Positions 7,740 to 16,821 of a stretch of DNA of 64,000 bases are shown piece after piece (positions within the stretch are counted from its first letter, which is position 1; each line of letters begins with the position of its first letter). Made by a program: the position numbers and the translations under genes. The notes under the pieces are model-generated. The model was not told the DNA's origin and searched no databases. It saw only the letters and a list, made by a program, of their open reading frames with translations. Source of the DNA: Alphaproteobacteria bacterium (GTDB lineage: Bacteria > Pseudomonadota > Alphaproteobacteria > CAAGCB01 > CAG-977); assembly GCA_900768185.1 (NCBI GenBank), contig CAAGCB010000012.1, positions 89,963-153,962 of the forward strand, read 5' to 3'.

Positions 7740-8740
7740 ACGGATTTGTTCAAACGCTTTGGCAAAACGAATTGCGTCCGTTCCTGACGGAGCTGAGTCC
7801 CGTCGCGGATATGACGTTGCGGGCGTTCGCGTATTGTTTCGTTCTTTTGCTGGCGGGCGGCGCCGTCGCTTTTCTGCGTGAATTGATTTCGGCGAAAATC
7901 GGGGGGCGTCCGTGTCGTTCTTTGTCGGCTTTGGCGCACCGCGCGTGCCTGATGTTCGTTAAACGCCCGAACGTTCCCGCCGCCGCGCCGAGGGGACTCT
8001 ACCTTGCCGCGCCGCTGTTCGCAGTCGTGTCCGCTCTGTTTTTCTTTTTCTTTCTGCCGGTTGATGAAAAGCGGTTGTGGCACCCCGATTTCAGTCTGCT
8101 TTATTTGCTGTTCGCCGCATCGTGCGGGGTGTATGCCGTGATTGTCGGCGCGTGGAGCGGACAAACGCGTTTGTCGTTTTTCGGGGCGGTGCGCCAAATC
8201 GCGCAAAGCGTCGCCACGCAACCCGTTCTGGCAGTCGTTGTGATGACGATTCTGATGACGGCGGGGGCGGGGGATTTGTATTCCGTCATCGGGGCGCAAC
8301 GCAAAATGTGGTTCGTTTTGCCTCATTTCCCTTTGTTTGTTCTGTATTTGGCGACGGTCGCCGCGACGGTCGGTTTGTCGCCGTTTTCCGCGCCGAAATC
8401 GGAACGGGGGCTGGCTGGCGGCGTCTATGCCGAATACGGAGGCGCGCCGCTGTTGTTTTTTAAAACGGCGGAAAATATTTCGCTGTTGTTGTTTTCAATG
8501 TTGGGGGCGGTTCTGTTTCTGGGCGGAACCCTGCCCGTTTTTTCGGGCGCGGCAAGCCCGCTGTGGCTGATGGGAAAAACCGTCGCGCTTTTGGTGCTGT
8601 TTCTGGTCGCCGACGCGGTTTTGCCCGATTTGCGGACGGACAGGACGGTAAATCTGAATTTCAAATTTTTTCTGCCGTTTTCGCTGTTTTGGCTGGCGGC
8701 GACGGCGGCTGTCCTTGCCGCGGCGGGAGGGGTGTCATGA
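7736..8740 (+). CDS. nuoH: Complex I-like subunit H (membrane)
   Basis: A 334-residue membrane protein with about eight hydrophobic helices, the usual NuoH length and topology. NuoH forms the membrane side of the quinone tunnel. The loop SERGLAGGVYAEYGGAPLLF (around residue 222) corresponds to the family's EAELVAGYHVEYSGMKFALF, but several of its acidic residues are gone. Position between nuoG and nuoI and the 4-base overlaps with both support the call. Sequence conservation is low, so the assignment depends on that loop and on context. Confidence 0.85.
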   Translation: MNGFVQTLWQNELRPFLTELSPVADMTLRAFAYCFVLLLAGGAVAFLRELISAKIGGRPCRSLSALAHRACLMFVKRPNVPAAAPRGLYLAAPLFAVVSALFFFFFLPVDEKRLWHPDFSLLYLLFAASCGVYAVIVGAWSGQTRLSFFGAVRQIAQSVATQPVLAVVVMTILMTAGAGDLYSVIGAQRKMWFVLPHFPLFVLYLATVAATVGLSPFSAPKSERGLAGGVYAEYGGAPLLFFKTAENISLLLFSMLGAVLFLGGTLPVFSGAASPLWLMGKTVALLVLFLVADAVLPDLRTDRTVNLNFKFFLPFSLFWLAATAAVLAAAGGVS

Positions 8741-9024
8741 TTAAAAGTCCGGCGGTCGGTTTTTTGCGATTGTTCGAAAGGAAAAGAAAATATGTCGGGA
8801 CGACGGTTCGCCGCCCCGTCTTTGTCGCCGACAACTGCGACGGGTGCGGTTTGTGCGCGCGCGTCTGTCCCGCCGCGGCGATTGCCGTTTCGGTTTCGGT
8901 CGGCGAAAAAACGGTCGGGTTTGATTTGAAAAACGACAGATGCGCTTCCTGCGCCCTGTGCGTCGAAGCCTGTCCCCGCCAGGCGTTGCTGTTCAAGGAG
9001 GCTTCCCCCGATGTACACGGTTGA
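8737..9024 (+). CDS. nuoI: Complex I-like subunit I, short 2x[4Fe-4S] ferredoxin
   Basis: A 95-residue protein with two complete CxxCxxCxxxC motifs (C34, C37, C40, C44 and C69, C72, C75, C79), matching clusters N6a and N6b that link NuoG to NuoB. Typical NuoI is about 160 residues, so both terminal extensions are reduced; the length resembles the ferredoxin subunits of group 4 hydrogenases. The ATG overlaps the nuoH stop (ATGA) after a GGGAGG ribosome-binding site, and the end overlaps nuoJ by 14 bases. Confidence 0.9.
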   Translation: MIKSPAVGFLRLFERKRKYVGTTVRRPVFVADNCDGCGLCARVCPAAAIAVSVSVGEKTVGFDLKNDRCASCALCVEACPRQALLFKEASPDVHG

Positions 9025-9520
9025 GTTTTATGTTTTTGCTCTGCTGGTGTTGGCGGCAGCGTTTTTGTCCGTGACCGTCAAAGACATTTTATACGCGGCG
9101 TTCTGTCATGTGCAGGCGGCGATCGCCGTCGCCGGAATTTTGGCGGGATTGAACGCCAAATATGTCAGTTTCGCCGTTTTGGCGATGTCGGCGGCGTCCG
9201 TTTTGGTGTTTTTGACATTCGCTTTGATCGTGTTTGATTCGGGCGGTGCGAAAGCCGCTTCGCCCGTGTCGTCAACAAAGATTTTGCCGCTTTTTTTTAT
9301 TTTGTCGGTCGCGGAAACCGTGTGGCTGCTGTTTAAACCGCATTGGGGCGACGGCAGGGCGGCGAACGATTTTTCTCTGCCGGTTCTGGGGGATATCCTG
9401 TACGCCGATTACGGACTGTGCGTGATTGTGTTCGCGGCGGTGATTTTGTCGTGCATGGCGGGATTGTCGGCTTTGCTGATTGAAAGGCGAAAGCCGGAAG
9501 GAGGGGAAAATGACCGTTGA
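9011..9520 (+). CDS. nuoJ: Complex I-like subunit J (membrane)
   Basis: A 169-residue protein with five predicted helices, the NuoJ topology. The first helices carry LAAAFLSVTVKDILYAAFCHVQ, matching the family pattern in which the third helix follows a short loop, though the conserved Tyr/Glu positions are not obvious. The call comes from order, size and topology. It overlaps nuoI at its start (AAGGAGG lies upstream of the ATG) and nuoK at its end by 11 bases. Confidence 0.82.
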   Translation: MYTVEFYVFALLVLAAAFLSVTVKDILYAAFCHVQAAIAVAGILAGLNAKYVSFAVLAMSAASVLVFLTFALIVFDSGGAKAASPVSSTKILPLFFILSVAETVWLLFKPHWGDGRAANDFSLPVLGDILYADYGLCVIVFAAVILSCMAGLSALLIERRKPEGGENDR

Positions 9521-9812
9521 TGTTCCCGTTATTCTGACCGTCAGTTCGTTTTTGGTCTTTTTCGGGTTGTGGGGGGCTTTGCGCCACCGCGGCGATTTGA
9601 TGCGCGTTTTGTTGGCTTTGCAGTTGGTCTTTTTGGGATCTCTGTTTAATTTTTCAATGGGAAGCGCATTGTTTTTCGAACCGTCGGGATTGATTTTCGC
9701 ACTGTTCACCGCATGCCTGACGGGATTGCAAATCGCGTCGGCGATGGCGATCTTTTTACTGTATTTCAAAAAGCACAACCGTCTGTCCGACGACGGAAAC
9801 AATAAAGGATAG
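9510..9812 (+). CDS. nuoK: Complex I-like subunit K, both key glutamates replaced by glutamine
   Basis: Exactly 100 residues and three helices, as in NuoK. NuoK normally carries two membrane glutamates (E36 and E72 in E. coli) essential for coupling. The aligned positions are Gln: LALQLVF (Q38, codon CAG, where the family has GLEIMIN) and TGLQIASAMAI (Q74, codon CAA, where the family has AAAEASIGLAL). Both codons are unambiguous. The start at 9510 follows GGAAGGAGGGGAAA; an earlier in-frame start would only extend into nuoJ. If the complex pumps ions, this subunit is unlikely to contribute in the usual way. Confidence 0.9.
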   Translation: MTVDVPVILTVSSFLVFFGLWGALRHRGDLMRVLLALQLVFLGSLFNFSMGSALFFEPSGLIFALFTACLTGLQIASAMAIFLLYFKKHNRLSDDGNNKG

Positions 9813-9817
9813 CTGCC

Positions 9818-11608
9818 ATGGTCATCGCCGTATTGCTGCCGCTGATCGCCGCGCTGTATGTTTTTTCGGCGGCGTTTTTAAAAAAACGGACGTTCGCCTG
9901 GGAAATCGGTACGGCGGCGATCGCCGCGGCGTTTTTGAACATCGTGACGATGGCGTTCAACAACTACTTTACCCGCGCGATGTACGAAGCGACCCTGTTG
10001 CCGTTCCTGACGACGCTGAAAGGCGATGCTTACGACTGGCGGTTGAAATTGGACACGACGGAGATCTTTTTGACGGTGTTCGTTTTTTTCTGCGCGCTGA
10101 TGAGCATGCTGTTCGTCAAAGATTATTTGCCGCAATCGAAAATGAACCGCTTTGTCGTTTTTTTGCTGGGACTGGTGTCGTGCTTTGTCGTCGCGGTCGG
10201 CGCGGACAACATGTTTCAGTTCTTTGCGGGTTGGGAAATGTCCGTCGTGTTCGCCTATCTGTCCGTGATGCTGTTTCACGAACAGCAGACCGTGCGTTTG
10301 GCGGGCGTGAATTTTTTGATTTGGCAAACCGTGGGCGATGTCGCGCTGTTCTGCGCGTGCTTTATGGTCGTCGGACGGACGGGCGATTTTTACATGACGG
10401 GTTTTTCAGCGGAGACCGTTGATGCGTTTGCCGGAAACGGCGCGGTCGCGTTCGCGCTTTTGCTGACGGCGGGCGCGGCGGCGAAACTGTTGCTGACGCC
10501 GGCGAACGTGATGCCGCAAACGGCGGGAATTCCCGTTTCCGTTCTGTCGTTCGTTCTGCCGACCGCGATGGGCGGACTGGGCGTGTACGCTTTGTACGAA
10601 TTTTTCCCGTTTGTGGAAAACAGTCCCGCCGCGCGCGCGGTGTTCGCGATTTGGGGGACGGTGTCGGCGTTCGCGGCTTTGTTGTGCGCGCTGGCGCAAA
10701 CGAATATCAAAGCCGTTTTGATGAAGCTTTTATCGGCGCAGTTCGGGTTTGTTCTGACCGTATTGGGCGTCGTCGGTCGGGACGCGGCGTTTTGCGCCTA
10801 TATCGCTTTGGTCACGCCGATGACGGGGTTGTTTTTGTGCGCCGGAACGCTGGTGCGCGCCCAAAACGGCGAAGAGGAACTGTCCCGCATGGGCGGATTG
10901 AAACAAAAGGCGCCGTTTGTGTTCCGGACGATGATTTTGCTCGGTTTATGTTGTGTGGGTTTTCCTTATACGGGCAATTCGTGCGTTGTTGCGGACATGC
11001 ACGCCGTGATGCGTGAAAGACGCATGACGACCGGCGAATGGGCTTTGACGCTGTATGCCGTTCTGCTGGCGTTCGTGTTTGCCCGTTTGATCGCGCGGGT
11101 GTTCGCCGGACGCGCGAAAGCGTCCGTCAATTCCGCAAAGCTTGATCAGCCGTCGAAAACGGAGGTCTTGCCCATGACGATTTTGCTGTTGCTGTCCTTT
11201 TTTCAAAACCAAGTGTTCGAACGGTCCGTTCTGCCCGATTTGACGGGCGCGTTCGGGGCGGACGTGTGGCTGTTGACGGCGGTGGGCGTGACGGGATTTT
11301 TCGCGGGGTATTATTGGTTTTCAAACCGCGAATGCGCGGCGGGAAACGCGGTGACGCGGTTTTTCGCGGCTGATTTCCGGCTGTCCGATTTCTATCGTCA
11401 GACCGCGCGGTTCGTTTCGGCGGCGGGCGATTTCTGCCAACGGTTCGCGCAGGCGGAGCTTTTGACTGAAAAATTGCCGCGCGCCTTGCGCAAAACGGGC
11501 GAAAAACTGCAAAAAATCCATTCCGGCACGTCGTCGGATTTTCTGGCGTGGACGGTCGCGGGGCTGTTCGCGCTGATTTTTGTTTTAACGTTGACGGTCG
11601 GGGGGTGA
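9818..11608 (+). CDS. nuoL: Complex I-like subunit L (antiporter-like)
   Basis: A 596-residue Mrp-antiporter-like membrane subunit. The helix-5 glutamate (FFAGWEM, E140) and helix-7 lysine (AGAAAKLLL, K223) are kept. In the second half, the family block THAFFKALLFL reads LVTPMTGLFLC and GFFSKDEIL reads GNSCVVADM, so the second-half charged residues (K342 and K399 in E. coli) appear lost. The C-terminal part with the long lateral helix is present but short. By analogy it should lie at the far end of the membrane arm. It starts 5 bases after nuoK behind AAAGGATAGC. Confidence 0.9.
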   Translation: MVIAVLLPLIAALYVFSAAFLKKRTFAWEIGTAAIAAAFLNIVTMAFNNYFTRAMYEATLLPFLTTLKGDAYDWRLKLDTTEIFLTVFVFFCALMSMLFVKDYLPQSKMNRFVVFLLGLVSCFVVAVGADNMFQFFAGWEMSVVFAYLSVMLFHEQQTVRLAGVNFLIWQTVGDVALFCACFMVVGRTGDFYMTGFSAETVDAFAGNGAVAFALLLTAGAAAKLLLTPANVMPQTAGIPVSVLSFVLPTAMGGLGVYALYEFFPFVENSPAARAVFAIWGTVSAFAALLCALAQTNIKAVLMKLLSAQFGFVLTVLGVVGRDAAFCAYIALVTPMTGLFLCAGTLVRAQNGEEELSRMGGLKQKAPFVFRTMILLGLCCVGFPYTGNSCVVADMHAVMRERRMTTGEWALTLYAVLLAFVFARLIARVFAGRAKASVNSAKLDQPSKTEVLPMTILLLLSFFQNQVFERSVLPDLTGAFGADVWLLTAVGVTGFFAGYYWFSNRECAAGNAVTRFFAADFRLSDFYRQTARFVSAAGDFCQRFAQAELLTEKLPRALRKTGEKLQKIHSGTSSDFLAWTVAGLFALIFVLTLTVGG

Positions 11609-11612
11609 CGCC

Positions 11613-13016
11613 ATGTATGTTTTGCCTTCGGTCGTGTTGGTGTTGCCTTTTGTCGGCGTGTTGTTTCTGCTGTTTGTTCGGGGAAGCGAACGCGTCGTTT
11701 CCAAAAACAGCCGGCATGTCGCGCTGTTGATTACCGTCAGCGTGTTCTTTCTGTCGCTTCTGTCGTTGACGGCGGGCGGGGATATTTCGCCCATTCGCGC
11801 GGACTGGCGCACGGACGTTGACGCGTTGAGCATGTTTTTCGTTTTGCTGATTTCGTTCGTGACGGTCTTGGCGGTCGGAATCGTGCGCCGCCATGTTCCG
11901 TTCGGCGTGCGGGAGTTTTGCTTTTTGGCGCTGACGGCGGAAGGGTTTATGCTGACGGCGGTGTGCGCGCGTGATTTGTGGCGTTTTTTCGCACTGTGGG
12001 AAGCCGCCGCCGTGCCGCTGTTTCTGATGGTCGCCGTGTGGGGGGCGGAAAAACGCGTCTTTACGGCGTACAAGTTTTTCTTTTCCGATTTGGCGGGCGC
12101 GTTGTGCCTGATGCCCGCGATGTGTTATCTGGCGAACAAGGCTGGGGCGACCGATTTTTCAAGCGTTGCGAAAGTCGCCTTGTCGGCGCGGGAACAGACG
12201 GGGCTGGCGGTTGCTTTTATTGCCGCGCTGGCGTTCAAAGCCCCCTTGTTTCCGTTTCACGCGTGGCTGGGCGAAACGCAGGCGGAATCGCCGGCGCCGA
12301 CGGGGATTTTGCTGTGCGGCGCGTTTTCAAAGCTGACCTTTTACGCGTTTTTCAGACTGGTTCTGCCCGTGACGGGGGCGGTGTTGCAACCCGCCGCGCC
12401 GTATTTGATCGGTTGGGCGGCTTTTTCCGCGTTGTACGGGGCTTTGGTCGCGCTGAAACAAACGGAAATCAAAAAAATAGCGGGTTTCGCCCACTTGACG
12501 CAGGTCGGTTTTTTGACCGCGGGATTGTTTTGTCTGTCCGTCGTCGCGCTGAAAAGCCTGCTGTTTTTGTGCGCGGCGCAAGGATTGGCGCTGACCGCGT
12601 ATTTGATGGCGGCGGGGGCGTTGCAGGCGCGGTTCAAGGCGGCGCAAATCCGCAATCCGACGGGCGTGATGTCATTGTACCCCTACTTGGGAACGACTTT
12701 TTTCCTGTCGTGTCTGGCGGTGCTCGCCGTGCCGCCTTTGATGCCGTTCACGGGTCAGGTGCTGATTTTTGACGCCGTTTTTTCGCATTTCGCCATGGCG
12801 GGGGCGATGCTTTTGCTTTCTTCGGCACTGCTGTACGCCGCGTTTTTCAGGCTGTTCACCCGTCTGATGTTCGGCGAGGCGGAAAATCAACCCGCCGTTG
12901 AGGATATGAGCTGGCGCGAAAAAACGGCGGCGGTGCTGTTCGGGGCGGTGTTCGTGATGTTGTCGGTCGTGCCCGATTTCGTGTTTTCTTTGGCGCAAAA
13001 AGCTGTCGGAGGATAA
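11613..13016 (+). CDS. nuoM: Complex I-like subunit M (antiporter-like)
   Basis: A 467-residue antiporter-like subunit. Kept residues are the helix-5 glutamate (FFALWEAAAVP, E130), the helix-7 lysine (ALAFKAPLFPFHAWL, K209) and the helix-8 lysine (CGAFSKLTFY, K240). The helix-12 glutamate (E407 in E. coli, family NFVGEFMIL) is Gln382 here (PFTGQVLIF). It follows nuoL after 4 bases and precedes nuoN by 6. The first half-channel looks functional and the exit residue is changed. Confidence 0.93.
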   Translation: MYVLPSVVLVLPFVGVLFLLFVRGSERVVSKNSRHVALLITVSVFFLSLLSLTAGGDISPIRADWRTDVDALSMFFVLLISFVTVLAVGIVRRHVPFGVREFCFLALTAEGFMLTAVCARDLWRFFALWEAAAVPLFLMVAVWGAEKRVFTAYKFFFSDLAGALCLMPAMCYLANKAGATDFSSVAKVALSAREQTGLAVAFIAALAFKAPLFPFHAWLGETQAESPAPTGILLCGAFSKLTFYAFFRLVLPVTGAVLQPAAPYLIGWAAFSALYGALVALKQTEIKKIAGFAHLTQVGFLTAGLFCLSVVALKSLLFLCAAQGLALTAYLMAAGALQARFKAAQIRNPTGVMSLYPYLGTTFFLSCLAVLAVPPLMPFTGQVLIFDAVFSHFAMAGAMLLLSSALLYAAFFRLFTRLMFGEAENQPAVEDMSWREKTAAVLFGAVFVMLSVVPDFVFSLAQKAVGG

Positions 13017-13022
13017 AAGCCT

Positions 13023-14390
13023 ATGTTGACGATAAAGCCTTTGTTGCCCGTCTTGCCTGAAATTCTGGTGTTGTTTTTCACGGTCGCGTCGCTGATCGCG
13101 GGCGTGTGTGCCGTTCCCGCCAAAGCCCGCAAAACGGCGGACAGAACCGTGTGTTTCGGATTTTGGACGGCTTTGGGCGTGCTGGTGTTCTTTCCCGTTT
13201 CGGGGGGCGGCGCGCCGCTGTTCGTTTCGGACGGTTTCGCCGTTTCGATGAAACGGCTGATCGCTGTCGGAGCGTTGATTTTGTCGGCGTTCGGGACGGA
13301 TTGGCTGAAATACAAAAAATATTCGCGTTTCGAATTCGCGCCGCTGTTGGGGTTTTGCGTGTTCGGCATGATGCTGACCGTGTCCGCGCGGTCTTTTCTA
13401 ACGCAATTTCTGGGGATCGAAGCGGCGACTTTTCCGTTGCTGTTTCTGACCGCTTACAAACGCCGCGGCGAACGGTCGACGCGGGCGGGAACGAAATTCG
13501 CCGTGACGGAATTTGTCGGGACGGGACTGTATTTGTTCGGCGTCAGCGTGATTTTCGCCTGTTTCGGTTCGGCTGATTTCGAATATCTGGCGGCGGTTGA
13601 CAAAACGCGGATTCTGCCTGCCGTTTTATGGGGGGTGAGCTTTATCGTCGCGGGGCTGGCGGTGAAAATCGGGTTGGCGCCGTTCCATTTGTGGGCGCCC
13701 GACGTGTACGAAGGCGCGCCGTCGCCCGTCACCGCCGTTTTTGCCGTTTTGGCGCGGCTGTGCTTTATCGCCGCGCTGGCGCGGATCGTTTCCGGACCGT
13801 TCGCGGATTTGGAGCCGTACCGCCAATCCGTTTTGGGCGTCATGGGGATTCTGTCCGTTTTCATCGGCGGGTTCGGCGCGGTCGTTCAAACGAACGTCAA
13901 GCGGTTGCTGGCGTACACCGTGATTGTTCAAAACGGTTTTGTGATGCAGGCGTTGGTCGCCGCCGATTTAAATTTGACGGTGCGCGCCGCGTTCGCCGAT
14001 TTCGTTTTGCTGACGGGGCTTTCGGCGATTATGTTGTCGATGCGCGTCGGCGACGATTTAAACGAGGAATTGCGCGTCCTGTCGGGACAGGGACGGGGAA
14101 AACCGGTTCGCGGCGCCTTGTTTTCGGTCGTTTTTCTGGGGCTGGCGGGCGTTCCGCCCTTTATCGGTTTCGAAACAAGGATCGCATTGTTCAAAGCCGC
14201 GGCGGGATTGCCCGTTTTGGCGGTTTTGTCGGCGGCCGGCGGCGCGCTGGTCATGTATGTGTACTTGAAACTGGTTCGTCAAATGTATATGGTGACCGCG
14301 AAAGAGGAATTGTCCGCCGCGCCCGCGGCGTTGAAAGCCGTTATTGTTTTGTCGGCGGCGGCGTCCGTGTTCGCCGTGGCGGGAGGTTGA
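13023..14390 (+). CDS. nuoN: Complex I-like subunit N (antiporter-like)
   Basis: A 455-residue antiporter-like subunit and the best conserved of the three. FLGIEAATFPLL carries the helix-5 glutamate, LAVKIGLAPFHLWAPDVYEG keeps the helix-7 lysine and the family signature, and VQTNVKRLLAY matches helix 8-9. Two lysines of the family are arginine: VLARLCF (family ASKIAIF) and GFETRIALF (family GFIGKFYVL). Basic charge is therefore kept. The gene ends the nuo run, 2 bases before birA, the order seen in many alphaproteobacteria. Confidence 0.95.
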   Translation: MLTIKPLLPVLPEILVLFFTVASLIAGVCAVPAKARKTADRTVCFGFWTALGVLVFFPVSGGGAPLFVSDGFAVSMKRLIAVGALILSAFGTDWLKYKKYSRFEFAPLLGFCVFGMMLTVSARSFLTQFLGIEAATFPLLFLTAYKRRGERSTRAGTKFAVTEFVGTGLYLFGVSVIFACFGSADFEYLAAVDKTRILPAVLWGVSFIVAGLAVKIGLAPFHLWAPDVYEGAPSPVTAVFAVLARLCFIAALARIVSGPFADLEPYRQSVLGVMGILSVFIGGFGAVVQTNVKRLLAYTVIVQNGFVMQALVAADLNLTVRAAFADFVLLTGLSAIMLSMRVGDDLNEELRVLSGQGRGKPVRGALFSVVFLGLAGVPPFIGFETRIALFKAAAGLPVLAVLSAAGGALVMYVYLKLVRQMYMVTAKEELSAAPAALKAVIVLSAAASVFAVAGG

Positions 14391-14392
14391 AA

Positions 14393-15112
14393 ATGATTTT
14401 GCCGCAAGGCTGGAAACTGATTGAAAAAAAAGAAACGGAAAGCACGAATCTGGACGTGAAAAAACTGCCTGCGGGGTCGGACAGGATCGCCGTCGTCGCC
14501 GATGTTCAATCGAGCGGGCGCGGACGAATGGGACGCCGCTGGATCAGTCCCGCGGGAAATCTGTACATATCCCTGTGTTTGGAAAAAATTCAGCCGGCGC
14601 GCGCGGGCATGTACAGTTTTCTGACCGCCGTTTCGCTGGCGCAGGCGATGGAACGTTTGTGTCCCGGCATTGACGTCAAATGCAAATGGCCGAACGATTT
14701 GCTGGTCGGCGGTAAAAAGATTTCGGGCATTCTGTTGGAAACGGACGGCGTCGACCGTTTGATCGCAGGTGTCGGCGTCAATATCGTTTCTTTTCCCGAA
14801 ACGGGCGTGCTGTATAAAACGACATCTTTGAAAAACGAGGGATACGCCGTCACGCGCGACGAAATGGCGCAGGCTTTTCTGCTGTGTTTCGATTATTGGG
14901 ACAACCGTCTGAAAACCGAAGGCGTGTCGCCTTTGTTGGACGCGTGGATCGAAAAAGCCTGCGGGATCGGCGCTCCGGTCACCGTCAACCTGCCCAAGGG
15001 ATCGATCGGGGGAACTTTTTACGGACTTGATAAAGACGGGTGTCTTCTGTTAAATAAAGACGGTGAAATCATAAAAATAACAGCCGGAGACGTTTTCTTC
15101 GGCGATCAATAA
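14393..15112 (+). CDS. birA: Biotin--[acetyl-CoA-carboxylase] ligase
   Basis: A 239-residue biotin protein ligase that makes biotinyl-5'-AMP and attaches biotin to the carboxylase carrier protein. The ATP/biotin loop is SSGRGRMGRRWISP (residues 41-54), followed by the catalytic KWPNDL and GKKISGILLE. There is no N-terminal helix-turn-helix, so it is the short class without repressor activity. A C-terminal SH3-like domain is present (residues about 190-239). It starts 2 bases after nuoN and is followed 16 bases later by RNase J. Confidence 0.95.
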   Translation: MILPQGWKLIEKKETESTNLDVKKLPAGSDRIAVVADVQSSGRGRMGRRWISPAGNLYISLCLEKIQPARAGMYSFLTAVSLAQAMERLCPGIDVKCKWPNDLLVGGKKISGILLETDGVDRLIAGVGVNIVSFPETGVLYKTTSLKNEGYAVTRDEMAQAFLLCFDYWDNRLKTEGVSPLLDAWIEKACGIGAPVTVNLPKGSIGGTFYGLDKDGCLLLNKDGEIIKITAGDVFFGDQ

Positions 15113-15128
15113 GAATTGGAAAAAAATT

Positions 15129-16805
15129 ATGTCCGACGAAAAAACGGTTGAATACATCGATGTCCCGAACAAAGGTCTGTTTTTGGTGCCTTTGGGCGGT
15201 GTCGGTGAAATCGGTATGAATTTCTACCTGTACGCTTGCGACGGCGACTGGCTGGCGGTTGATTGCGGCGTCGGGTTTCCGGGCGACCGTCTGCCGGGGA
15301 TCGACATGCTGTATCCCGATCCGTCTTTCGCCGAAAAAATCGCTCCGCGGCTGAAAGGGCTGGTCGTCACTCACGCGCACGAAGACCATATCGGCGCGGT
15401 CGCGACGTTTTGGTCTGTTCTGCGCTGTCCCGTCTATGTGTCCGCGTTCGCCGCGGAAATGTTGGAAACACGATTGGACGAGGCGGGGTTGCTGGGGCGC
15501 GTTCCCGTCCATGTGTTCGAATCGGGCGATTTGCTGGAACTGAAACCGTTTGAAATCGAACCGGTCGACATCAACCATTCGATACCCGAAGCGGCGTCCC
15601 TGCTGATCAGAACGCCGCGCGGCAACGTGTTTCACACGGGCGACTGGCGTTTCGACGAAGATCCCGTCGTCGGAAAACCCGTCGATTACAAGGCGTTGTC
15701 CGCTTTGAAAAAGGAAAAAGTGCTGGCTTTGGTCGGCGATTCCACAAACGTGTTCGTCGAAGGCGACATTCCCAGCGAAACGCAGGTCAGGGAATCGCTG
15801 ACCGAACTGTTTTCGCGTTACAAGGGAAAACGGCTGATCGTGACGTGCTTCGCGTCCAACGTCGGGCGCATCGAAAGCATCGCCGAAGCGGCTGAAAAAA
15901 ACGGACGCACGGTGTGTTTGCTGGGGCGGTCGCTGTGGCGGGTGGAAGGCGCGGGGCGCGCGGCGGGCTATTTCCGCGGCGTCAACGTGTTTCTGACCGA
16001 CGAGGAAGCCGCCGAACGCGATCCTGCCGAAGTCCTTTATTTATGCACGGGGTGTCAGGGCGAATCCAAAGCGGCGCTGTCTAACATTTCTTACGGAACG
16101 GGCGCGGTCAAACCCGTCAAAGGCGACGTCGTCGTTTTTTCGTCGCGGGTAATCCCCGGCAACGAACAGGCGATCGCGAACATTCAAAACCGCTTTATCG
16201 CCAAGGGGATTGACGTCGTCACCGCCAAAGACGCGCTGGTGCACGTTTCCGGACATTCGGGGCGCAAAGACATGGCGAAAATGTACGAATTCGTCAAACC
16301 GAAAATCGCCGTCCCCGTCCACGGCGAAGCGGCGCATCTGTTTGAACACGCGGCGCTGGCGCGCGCATGCGGGATCAAGGAAACCGTCATCATCAAAGAC
16401 GGCGACGTTCTGCGGCTGGACGGCGAAGCCCCCGAAATCGTCGGCGAAGTGAAAACGGGCGTTTTGGCGCGCGATAAAAAACACATCATTCCTTTAAACG
16501 CGGGCGTCATCAAACAACGTCGCCACATGATCGAAGACGGCATGGTCGTCGCGACGGTCGTTTTGAATAAAAAGGGCGCTGTTCTGGGCGATGTGCAGTT
16601 TTCCGCCGCGGGGCTGATCGAAACGGGCGATCCCGCTTTTGAAAAAATGAATCTGGGCGTCAAATCCGCGCTGGAATTGTTGTCCGCGGACAAACGCAAG
16701 GACGATCAAGCCATCGCCGACACGGTGAAATCCGCCGTGCGCAAGGTCGTGATGGAAACGCACGGACGGCGTCCGATGGTGGACACGCATCTGGTGCGGG
16801 TGTGA
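15129..16805 (+). CDS. rnj: Ribonuclease J
   Basis: A 558-residue metallo-beta-lactamase/beta-CASP ribonuclease with 5'-exonuclease and endonuclease activity in RNA decay and maturation. The zinc motif THAHEDH (H82, H84, D86, H87) is complete. HTGDWRFDEDP carries further metal ligands, and the beta-CASP block includes GDSTNVF, TCFASN, HVSGHSGRKDM and PVHGEAAH. The usual length is about 555. The ribosome-binding site is weak (TTGGAAAAAA). Its place after birA is typical for alphaproteobacteria. Confidence 0.96.
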   Translation: MSDEKTVEYIDVPNKGLFLVPLGGVGEIGMNFYLYACDGDWLAVDCGVGFPGDRLPGIDMLYPDPSFAEKIAPRLKGLVVTHAHEDHIGAVATFWSVLRCPVYVSAFAAEMLETRLDEAGLLGRVPVHVFESGDLLELKPFEIEPVDINHSIPEAASLLIRTPRGNVFHTGDWRFDEDPVVGKPVDYKALSALKKEKVLALVGDSTNVFVEGDIPSETQVRESLTELFSRYKGKRLIVTCFASNVGRIESIAEAAEKNGRTVCLLGRSLWRVEGAGRAAGYFRGVNVFLTDEEAAERDPAEVLYLCTGCQGESKAALSNISYGTGAVKPVKGDVVVFSSRVIPGNEQAIANIQNRFIAKGIDVVTAKDALVHVSGHSGRKDMAKMYEFVKPKIAVPVHGEAAHLFEHAALARACGIKETVIIKDGDVLRLDGEAPEIVGEVKTGVLARDKKHIIPLNAGVIKQRRHMIEDGMVVATVVLNKKGAVLGDVQFSAAGLIETGDPAFEKMNLGVKSALELLSADKRKDDQAIADTVKSAVRKVVMETHGRRPMVDTHLVRV

Positions 16806-16821
16806 CGGAAACGGGCGGAAA

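Noticed and set aside
13628..15112. 494-residue frame covering the end of nuoN and all of birA
   Set aside because: Only the part from the ATG at 14393 is biotin ligase. The upstream part is an out-of-frame reading of nuoN, not a fusion protein.
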